NCBI GenBank assembly: GCA_963730365.1
Contig: CAVSRM010000006.1
Coordinates: 44,690-108,689, forward strand
DNA: 64,000 nucleotides
From: Fodinibacter sp963730365
GTDB lineage: Bacteria; Actinomycetota; Actinomycetes; Actinomycetales; Dermatophilaceae
Direction of reading: 5' to 3'
The translations under genes were made by a program, and so were the position numbers. Below the pieces are notes generated by a model. It made no database searches. It was not told the origin of the DNA and saw only the letters and a list, made by a program, of their open reading frames with translations. Shown in pieces: positions 57,639 through 64,000 of this stretch (the stretch's first letter is position 1; each line of letters begins with the position of its first letter).

Positions 57639-58561
57639 GCGAGCAGGACCCCCCGTACCTCGCAGGGTTCGCCTGCCTGATCGGGCGACCGAACGCCGGG
57701 AAGTCGACGCTCACGAACGCCCTGGTCGGCACCAAGGTCGCGATCACCTCGAGCAAGCCGCAGACGACCCGGCACACGATCCGTGGGATCGTGACGACCG
57801 AGCGCAGCCAGCTGATCCTCGTCGACACCCCCGGGCTGCACAAGCCGCGGACGCTGCTCGGGGAGCGGCTCAACGACCTGGTCCGCGAGACCCTGCTCGA
57901 GGTCGACGTCATCGGCTTCTGCCTGCCCTCGAACCAGCGCATCGGACCCGGCGACCAGTTCATCGCCAGGGAGCTGGCCGAGCTGGGCAGGGGGCATCGC
58001 ACCCCGGTCGTCGCCATCGCAACGAAGTCCGACACCGTCGACCGGCAGCGACTCGCGGAGCACCTCATCGCGATCGACCAGCTCGGTGACTGGTCGGCGA
58101 TCGTGCCGTGCTCGGCGACCCGCGGCGACCAGGTCTCCGACGTCGCGGAGCTGCTGTCCGAGCGGCTGCCGACCTCCCCGGGTCCGCTCTACCCGGACGG
58201 TGTCCTCACCGACGAGCCCGAGGCCGTCATGATCGCCGAGCTCGTCCGGGAGGCGGCGCTCGAGGGAGTGCGCGACGAGCTGCCGCACAGCCTGGCCGTC
58301 GTGGTCGAGGAGATCCTGCCGCGGGAGGGACGCAGCGCAGAGCGACCGTTGCTCGACGTCCGGGTCAACGTCTTCGTGGAACGGGACTCCCAGAAGGCCA
58401 TCGTCATCGGGCGCGGCGGCTCCAGGCTGCGCGAGGTCGGCACGAACGCGCGTCGTGGCATCGAGGCGATCCTCGGCCAGCGAGTGCACCTCGACCTGCA
58501 CGTCAAGGTCGCCAAGGACTGGCAGCGCGACCCCAAGCAGCTCCGGCGACTGGGGTTCTGA
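57635..58561 (+). CDS. era: GTPase Era
   Basis: The 308-residue GTPase assists 30S maturation near the 16S 3' end. G1 GRPNAGKS at 17-24, the DTPGLHKPR switch, TKSD and the C-terminal KH domain (VFVERDSQKAIVIGRGGSRLREV) are present. The usual NKxD motif reads ATKSD. ATG 57635 overlaps the preceding stop in ATGA. A weak inverted repeat (CCGAAC and GTTCGG at 58584-58601) may end the operon. Confidence 0.95.
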   Translation: MSEQDPPYLAGFACLIGRPNAGKSTLTNALVGTKVAITSSKPQTTRHTIRGIVTTERSQLILVDTPGLHKPRTLLGERLNDLVRETLLEVDVIGFCLPSNQRIGPGDQFIARELAELGRGHRTPVVAIATKSDTVDRQRLAEHLIAIDQLGDWSAIVPCSATRGDQVSDVAELLSERLPTSPGPLYPDGVLTDEPEAVMIAELVREAALEGVRDELPHSLAVVVEEILPREGRSAERPLLDVRVNVFVERDSQKAIVIGRGGSRLREVGTNARRGIEAILGQRVHLDLHVKVAKDWQRDPKQLRRLGF

Positions 58562-58664
58562 GCGCGCGTCGACCCCCTGCGGGCCGAACACACCCGTTCG
58601 GTGGTTGTCGGCGACCCTGCGCGAGGTGAAGCATTGACCTCACCACCCGCGCGAGGAGTGAGCC

Positions 58665-61600
58665 ATGGCTGAGCACCGTGCTGCGAGAGGGCTACGAGGC
58701 CACGACCTGACCGGGGTTCCCACCGAGGAGGTCCGGTTCGGCGTCGTGATGAACGGGGGCGTCTCCCTCGCGGTCTGGATGGGGGGTGTCGCCCTCGAGG
58801 TCGACCACCTGGTCAAGGCGGCCGCCACCGGCACGGGCCCCTACGCCACGATGCTCGCGCTCACCGGGTGCACCGCTCGCGTCGACGTCGTCTCGGGCAC
58901 ATCGGCCGGCGGCGTCAACGGGGCCGCCCTGGCACTGGCCCAGGCCAACCGCCTGGCCGACCTGGCCTCCCTGCGCGACGTGTGGGTCGAGCAGGGGCGC
59001 ATCGAGGCGCTGCTCCGTCAGCCCTTCCGCGGTTCCCCCAGCTCGCTGCTCAAGGGTGACGACCACTTCCTCCCGCAGCTGAACGCCGCCCTGACCCGGT
59101 TGGCCGTCCCCACCTCACCGACCCCGCCGAAGGACGCCCCGATCGACCTCACCGTGATGACCACGGTGCTGCGTGGCAACCAGGAGGTCACCGTCGACGC
59201 GCTGGGACAGCGCCTGCCGCAGTCGGTGCACGGGGCCCGGTTCCGGTGGCGCCGACCCGTCGACGCCCGGCCGGAGGACGACCCTTTCGGGCTCGGCCGG
59301 ATCCGCGGCACCGCGGCGCAGCTCGCGCTCGCGGCGCGCAGCTCCTCGAGCTTCCCGGTCGCCTTCGAACCGTCCTTCGTGCCCGTGTCGGCGGACCCCG
59401 ACGCGCCGCTGCCCGCCGTGACCGCCCAGACCTCGGAGCTGCGCCCCGACATGGCGGGCCTCGTGCAGGAGTGGGGCGACACCTTCCCCGCCCGCGACCG
59501 GTCCCGGTACGTCGTCGACGGGGGAGTGCTCGCCAACACACCCACCCGTGTCGCCGTCGAGGCCATCGAGCAGATGCCGGCAGAGGGCCCGGTGCGCCGG
59601 ATCATGCTCCTCGTCTTTCCGCATGCCCCCGAACCGGGGCCCGACCCCGCCGACACCCTGGCCGACCCCCCGAGCCTCGTCCAGTCGCTGACCGGTGTGC
59701 TCGGAGCCCTCTCGGCATCGGGCGGGCGCACCTTCGTCGACGAGCTCGAGGCGCACAACCTGCGCGCCGCCGGTCGACGGGGCACACGGGGGGACATCCT
59801 CGCCGAGCTCACCGACGGCGCCGACCTCGAGTCCCTCGCCACGCCGCTGTTCCCGCACTACCGGCGGATGCGGTTGTGGCACGCGGCCCGGGACCTCGCG
59901 CTCCAACAGGTGCGCCGTCGCCCGCCGGAGTCCTTCCCGGACGAGAACGACGCGTGGGACTACGAGCGCATCAGACGGGCCGCCGAGCGGGCACAGCACG
60001 ACTGGGCCGCGAGGACCGGGGCGGCGATCCCCTACGTGCCCGACGAGCTACCGACGCTGCAACGGCCCGACGCCGCCGACGCATGGGCGTGGGGGGTCAG
60101 CGGCGCGGTCGCCGTGGCCGAAGGAGCAAACGAGCTGCTGCGGGAGCTGGTCTGGGTCCTTCCCGCCGGCGACGACTGGGAGATCGCTCGGCAGGCTCGG
60201 GAGAAGCTCACCGAACAGGCCCGGCTGATCCACCTCAGCCGACGGCTCACCGATGACCCCTGGGAGCACGACGAGACCCTGGCCACTCTGCGGCCGGACC
60301 ACTCCTACTGGACGCTACGACTCGCCTCCTACGAGCGCTTGATGACAGGGGTGTCGAGCGACGACGTCGCCACGGCCATCGACCAGGTGGCCCGCTCCGA
60401 GAACGAACGCCGGTTCATGGTGGGACACGACAAGGACGCGGCCGACGCGTGGGAGCAGCAGGTGAGGCAGGCCCTCACCGACCGGCTGCTCGAGCAGCCG
60501 GCGGGCAGCGCCGGGCGCGCCGTCCGCGACCACGTCGAGAGCGTCGTCGAGGTGCTGCGGGACGCGCTCCCGGTCCTTCGCCGCTACTGCGACGCGCACC
60601 CGGTCCCTCGGCGCGGCCAGGGCGAGGTCCCCACGCTGGGCGACGCCCGCGGGCTGCATCGCTGGCGCAACGCGCTCGCCCCCGCTGCCTCGGCCGTGAG
60701 CGAGCAGGCGCTGCTCACCACGCTGCTCCAGCTCGAGGTGGCCAGCGCAACGATCGGTGACGAGTCGACCACCGGGTCGACCATCCCCATCGAGGTCGTG
60801 CAGCTCTCCGCCCAGACCGACAACGCCTTCGCACGCTACAGCCGCACCGGCGACGACAAGCTCGGCGGCTGGTCCGTGAAGCGCTTCGGTGGCTTCCTCA
60901 AGCGGTCATGGCGGGTCAACGACTGGACGTGGGGGCGGCTGGATGCCGCAACCGTGCTGGCCCGCACGGTCCTGCACCCCGCACGGGTTCGGCGCACGGC
61001 CTACCTGTCCGGCTACGTCACGCCGGGGAGCGACCCGCGGGAGCTGGCCCGCGCGACGGTGGACGACCTGGCCGAACACCTGCTCGGCGACAGCGGCCTG
61101 CTCGACGATGCGCGGGTGGTCGCCCTGCGCGAGGGCGCCGTGGCGGAGCTCACCGGCGCCTTCACCCTGCGGGTCCCGACCGAGCAGCTCTCCCCGATGA
61201 TGCCCTCCCTCGCGCATCTGTTCGCCTGGGCGGTGCAGCTGGAGACGGTGACCGAGGAGGTGCCCGCCCTCACGGCCGCCATCCGCGAGGACCACACCGA
61301 CGGGGCCAACCCGAGGTCGCGCGGGGAGCTGTTCCTCTCCGCGGAGGCCCCGCTGCTCACGAAGGTGGAGAGCTCGGCGCGTGACGGTGTCGTCCTGCCT
61401 GGCCCCGAGCGGTCGTCACTGCTCACGGCATTCGACCGGGCGGGGGTGGGCCGCGAGCCGCTGGGCGACGAGAGCTCGAGCGACCTGATGATCCGCAGCG
61501 CCTCGACGGCGGCAGCCGTGAGCGCCACCGTCCTCGACTCCCCGGCGGGTGGGCTGGGAGCGCTGCGCCCCGTCACCCGACTGATCCGCGGGGCGATGCT

Positions 61601-62804
61601 CGTCGGCCACTGGGTCATCGTCGGTCTCACCTCGAGTGCGGCGATCGCCAGGGGGTTGACCCTGGTGGGTCTCGCGATCGGAGCCGTCCTGGTCTCGCTG
61701 TCCTTGTTCGGCGTGCTGCCCGAGGCGTGGTCGGGTCCGGCCGCGATGGTCGGGATCAGCGCGGTCCTCGTGGCGCTGACCTACGGCACCGTCCGCACCC
61801 GAACCCTGCTGCACGGACTGGTCCTGCTGACACCTGTCATCCCACTGCTGGCCTACGCGTTCGTCGATGCGAGCCAGGGGGCGGCATCCGCCCAGCGCGG
61901 TGCGGTGACCCTCCTCGCCGTCCTCGCCCTCGCCCTCGGACTCATGCTGCTCGGCTCACTGCCGGCCACCACGGGAAGCGTGTGGAACGCCCTCGACCGG
62001 CTCGCCGACCGGCAGCGCCTGCCCAAGGTCTCGGGCGACGGACTCAGCGAGCGTCAGCGCGGTCTGCGCAACGCCGGCCGCAGAGTGAGGGGTCTGCTCG
62101 CCGGCGCTGCGGCGGTGCTCGTTCGCCTGCTGGTCGTCGCCGTCCCCGTCCTCATCGCGTGGGCGCTGGTGCGCGACGACCCCGCGGTCGCCACGCGCTG
62201 GATCAGGGACCACGTGTGGGTCGCGACCGCCATCGCGGCGGCCTGCACCCTGTTCGGGGCGTGGGCGGCCGCGCACTTCGGTACCCTGCTGCGAGTGCTC
62301 CGCCGGGTGTCCGACGACGCCGCCGGAGAGCAGGGGAGCGGGGAACGGTGGGAGTATGCCCCGCTGACCCACCCGGCAGGGGCGGAGGCGGGGTGGGCGG
62401 TGCTCTACGGGGCCGGCTACTTCGTCATCGCGGGGGTGACCGCGTCTCGCACGCTGCCCGATGACGGCGCGCCGTTGTGGCAGCACGCCCTCGTCGCATC
62501 GGCGGCGCTCCTGGGCATCGCCCTCACCGTGGCCCTCCCGCTCCTGAGCCCGCTGAGGGCCATCAGGGCCGCCGAGGCGCACGAGGCGGTGAGGGATCGG
62601 GAGGTCGCGCGGTTGACCGTCGAGCCGGTGGCGGGGGCCGACACCGCGGCCACGGCCGCGCGAGCCTACGCCGAGGACCTGGTCGACCGAGGCGTCGGAT
62701 ACCGCTGGCTCGTTTCGGGCACGGCAGGAGCGGATGGCCGCGCCCCGTCGCTCAGCAGACGTGGGCAACGTCTGCTCGAGCACCTCGACCAGGGACGAGG
62801 GTGA
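58665..62804 (+). CDS. Giant patatin-like protein with C-terminal membrane domain (DUF3376-type)
   Basis: The 1379-residue protein starts with a patatin lipase domain: glycine-rich oxyanion segment MNGGVSLAVWMGG (29-41), nucleophile Ser80 in GTSAGG and Asp285 in DGG of the Ser-Asp dyad. A middle region of about 650 residues follows that resembles the DUF3376 extension of actinobacterial patatin-like proteins. From about 985 there are about eight membrane helices (for example GLTLVGLAIGAVLVSLSLFGVL and VLVRLLVVAVPVLIAWAL). It may hydrolyse membrane lipids. GAGGAG precedes ATG 58665. It stands alone, with no partner gene visible. Confidence 0.9.
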   Translation: MAEHRAARGLRGHDLTGVPTEEVRFGVVMNGGVSLAVWMGGVALEVDHLVKAAATGTGPYATMLALTGCTARVDVVSGTSAGGVNGAALALAQANRLADLASLRDVWVEQGRIEALLRQPFRGSPSSLLKGDDHFLPQLNAALTRLAVPTSPTPPKDAPIDLTVMTTVLRGNQEVTVDALGQRLPQSVHGARFRWRRPVDARPEDDPFGLGRIRGTAAQLALAARSSSSFPVAFEPSFVPVSADPDAPLPAVTAQTSELRPDMAGLVQEWGDTFPARDRSRYVVDGGVLANTPTRVAVEAIEQMPAEGPVRRIMLLVFPHAPEPGPDPADTLADPPSLVQSLTGVLGALSASGGRTFVDELEAHNLRAAGRRGTRGDILAELTDGADLESLATPLFPHYRRMRLWHAARDLALQQVRRRPPESFPDENDAWDYERIRRAAERAQHDWAARTGAAIPYVPDELPTLQRPDAADAWAWGVSGAVAVAEGANELLRELVWVLPAGDDWEIARQAREKLTEQARLIHLSRRLTDDPWEHDETLATLRPDHSYWTLRLASYERLMTGVSSDDVATAIDQVARSENERRFMVGHDKDAADAWEQQVRQALTDRLLEQPAGSAGRAVRDHVESVVEVLRDALPVLRRYCDAHPVPRRGQGEVPTLGDARGLHRWRNALAPAASAVSEQALLTTLLQLEVASATIGDESTTGSTIPIEVVQLSAQTDNAFARYSRTGDDKLGGWSVKRFGGFLKRSWRVNDWTWGRLDAATVLARTVLHPARVRRTAYLSGYVTPGSDPRELARATVDDLAEHLLGDSGLLDDARVVALREGAVAELTGAFTLRVPTEQLSPMMPSLAHLFAWAVQLETVTEEVPALTAAIREDHTDGANPRSRGELFLSAEAPLLTKVESSARDGVVLPGPERSSLLTAFDRAGVGREPLGDESSSDLMIRSASTAAAVSATVLDSPAGGLGALRPVTRLIRGAMLVGHWVIVGLTSSAAIARGLTLVGLAIGAVLVSLSLFGVLPEAWSGPAAMVGISAVLVALTYGTVRTRTLLHGLVLLTPVIPLLAYAFVDASQGAASAQRGAVTLLAVLALALGLMLLGSLPATTGSVWNALDRLADRQRLPKVSGDGLSERQRGLRNAGRRVRGLLAGAAAVLVRLLVVAVPVLIAWALVRDDPAVATRWIRDHVWVATAIAAACTLFGAWAAAHFGTLLRVLRRVSDDAAGEQGSGERWEYAPLTHPAGAEAGWAVLYGAGYFVIAGVTASRTLPDDGAPLWQHALVASAALLGIALTVALPLLSPLRAIRAAEAHEAVRDREVARLTVEPVAGADTAATAARAYAEDLVDRGVGYRWLVSGTAGADGRAPSLSRRGQRLLEHLDQGRG

Positions 62805-62825
62805 CGGGGCGCGGACCGGGTTCCG

Positions 62826-64000
62826 TCAACGGCCCCCGACGGTGCCGTCCCGGCGGGGGTCGGCCCCACCGACGAAGCCGTCGTCTGTGACCGCGATGAT
62901 CGACAGCCCGCTGCTCTGCTCGACGATGTTGACGGGGTGGCCCCGCTCGAGCAGGGCGGCGCGCAGTGCCTGCACGTCGTAGTCGGTCGTGACACCGGCC
63001 GTGGGCGGTTCGAGGTCCGTGCTCCCGTTGCGGTTCATGTAGTGCGGGACGTTGGCCGCCTCCTGGGGGTCGAGGCCGAAGTCGATGAGGTTGACGATGG
63101 ACTGGGCCGTGTAGGCGATGATCCGCGATCCTCCGGGGGATCCGGTGACGTACTCGACGTCTCCCGCGGCGTCGAAGACGATCGTGGGTGACATCGAGCT
63201 GCGCGGGCGCTTGCCGGGCTCGACCCGGTTCGCGATCGGCTGGCCGTCTCCTCCGACGGCCGCGAAGGAGAAGTCGGTGAGCTCGTTGTTGAGCAGGAAG
63301 CCCGCTCCGGGCACCATCACCCCGTTGCCGAAGGAGCTCTCGACCGTGGTCGTCACCGACAACGCGTTGCCCCAGCGGTCGATGATCGAGAGGTGGCTGG
63401 TGCCGTTCTCGGTGTCGGTGAGCTGGGGACCTGTCGGGTCGAAGTCACCGGGAGGGGTGCCCGGGGCGGCCGTGCCCATGTCGGTGTCGGTGATGAGCGC
63501 CGCGCGCGAGGCGAGGTAGTCCTTGTCGAGCATCCCCTCGGTGGGCACGGTGACGAAGTCCGGGTCGCCGACGTAGAGGTTGCGGTCGGCGAAGGCGAGG
63601 CGACCGGCCTCGGCGAACAGGTGGACCGCCTCGACGCCGAGGGGGTCGTCGCCGAGGTCGAAGTTCTCGAGGATGCCGAGCATCTGGCCCACGGCGAGGG
63701 CACCGGAGGACGGCGGACCCATGCCGCACACCTCGTGGCCCCGGTAGTCGATGCAGACCGGTGCGCGTTCGACGACGTCGTAGGCCGCGAGGTCGTCCAG
63801 CGTCATGTCGCCCGGGATGTTGAGGTCGCTGTTCACGGCATCGACCAGCGCTTCGGCGATGGGACCGGTGTAGACGGCATCCGCTCCCTCCTTGGCCAGG
63901 GCCTTCATCGTGTCGGCGTAGTCCTTGTTGCGGATGGTGGTGCCCGCCGGCTTGGCCGCGCAGTCGGTCTCGCTGCCGTTGGTGAAGTAGGCGAAGGCGA
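62826..64000 (-). CDS. ggt: Gamma-glutamyltransferase, C-terminal part
   Basis: The gene runs off the right edge, and about 391 residues are visible. They cover the end of the large subunit (ALAKEGADAVYTGPIAEALV, GMGPPSSGALAVGQML) and the whole small subunit. The autocatalytic threonine is in NGTSHLSIIDRWGNALS, followed by FGNGVMVPGAGFLLNNEL and PGKRPRSSMSPTIVFD. The enzyme is normally exported, cleaves itself at that threonine and removes gamma-glutamyl groups from glutathione-like compounds. The signal peptide is outside the window. It converges on the patatin gene with 21 bases between stops. Confidence 0.93.
   Translation of the reverse strand, partial: AFAYFTNGSETDCAAKPAGTTIRNKDYADTMKALAKEGADAVYTGPIAEALVDAVNSDLNIPGDMTLDDLAAYDVVERAPVCIDYRGHEVCGMGPPSSGALAVGQMLGILENFDLGDDPLGVEAVHLFAEAGRLAFADRNLYVGDPDFVTVPTEGMLDKDYLASRAALITDTDMGTAAPGTPPGDFDPTGPQLTDTENGTSHLSIIDRWGNALSVTTTVESSFGNGVMVPGAGFLLNNELTDFSFAAVGGDGQPIANRVEPGKRPRSSMSPTIVFDAAGDVEYVTGSPGGSRIIAYTAQSIVNLIDFGLDPQEAANVPHYMNRNGSTDLEPPTAGVTTDYDVQALRAALLERGHPVNIVEQSSGLSIIAVTDDGFVGGADPRRDGTVGGR

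Noticed and set aside
58584..58601. CCGAAC-ACACCC-GTTCGG as a LexA box before the patatin gene
   Set aside because: The spacer between GAAC and GTTC is 6 bases, where the LexA site needs 4. A weak hairpin after era is more likely.

Overview
The window is a GC-rich chromosome segment of an actinobacterium. The gene neighbourhoods (DUF3046-recA-recX, miaB-def-miaA-dapF-hflX, holA-rpsT, lepA-hemW-hrcA-dnaJ-rsmE-phoH-ybeY-CBS protein-era), the GTG starts and the actinobacterial LexA, RecA-NDp and IdeR sites fit order Micrococcales. Family Intrasporangiaceae is my best guess, but it is an inference. I see no tRNA or rRNA gene, insertion sequence, prophage or CRISPR array. Nearly all of the DNA is coding, and most gaps are under 300 bases. 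Both edges cut genes: an lhr-type helicase on the left and a gamma-glutamyltransferase on the right.

Layout. 1-4.5 kb: helicase start, a large LuxR-type ATPase regulator, a secreted collagen-like protein and a small proline-rich protein. 4.5-6.5 kb: agmatine deiminase and N-carbamoylputrescine amidase. 6.6-11.4 kb: DUF3046 protein, a three-gene ABC exporter, recA and recX. 12.1-15.5 kb: a tightly overlapping operon of circularly permuted ATP-grasp, alpha-E and transglutaminase-like proteins. 15.5-17.6 kb: an ArsR-SulP transporter pair with a visible operator. 17.7-27.1 kb: tRNA modification and housekeeping genes. miaA carries an apparent frameshift near its 3' end. 27-33 kb: flavodoxin-like protein, double GNAT protein, formate-tetrahydrofolate ligase and DinG helicase. 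The DinG gene is followed by a 25-bp perfect inverted repeat. 33-37 kb: an ECF sigma / zinc-finger membrane protein / ABC transporter operon, divergent from a small membrane protein. 37-45 kb: holA, rpsT, a PemK-like protein, an iron-regulated ABC importer and lepA. 45-50.8 kb: small metabolic and conserved genes. 50.8-58.6 kb: heat-shock and RNA-maturation genes ending in era. 58.7-62.8 kb: a very large patatin-like membrane protein.

Regulation. Several circuits can be read directly. recA has a LexA box with its own -10 and, downstream, a match to the LexA-independent RecA-NDp motif. The ABC exporter just upstream carries a near copy of that second promoter (20 of 25 positions identical, same 8-base spacing). 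This suggests that the exporter belongs to the DNA-damage response. The ECF operon and its divergent neighbour carry mirror-image promoters of the form GGAACC-N17-CGACAA. An IdeR/DtxR box overlaps the promoter of the iron importer, a CIRCE element overlaps that of hrcA-dnaJ, and an inverted repeat lies beside the -10 of arsR-sulP. At least thirteen genes have a TANNNT hexamer 6 or 7 bases upstream of the start codon, the pattern of leaderless transcripts. I used it to choose several starts.
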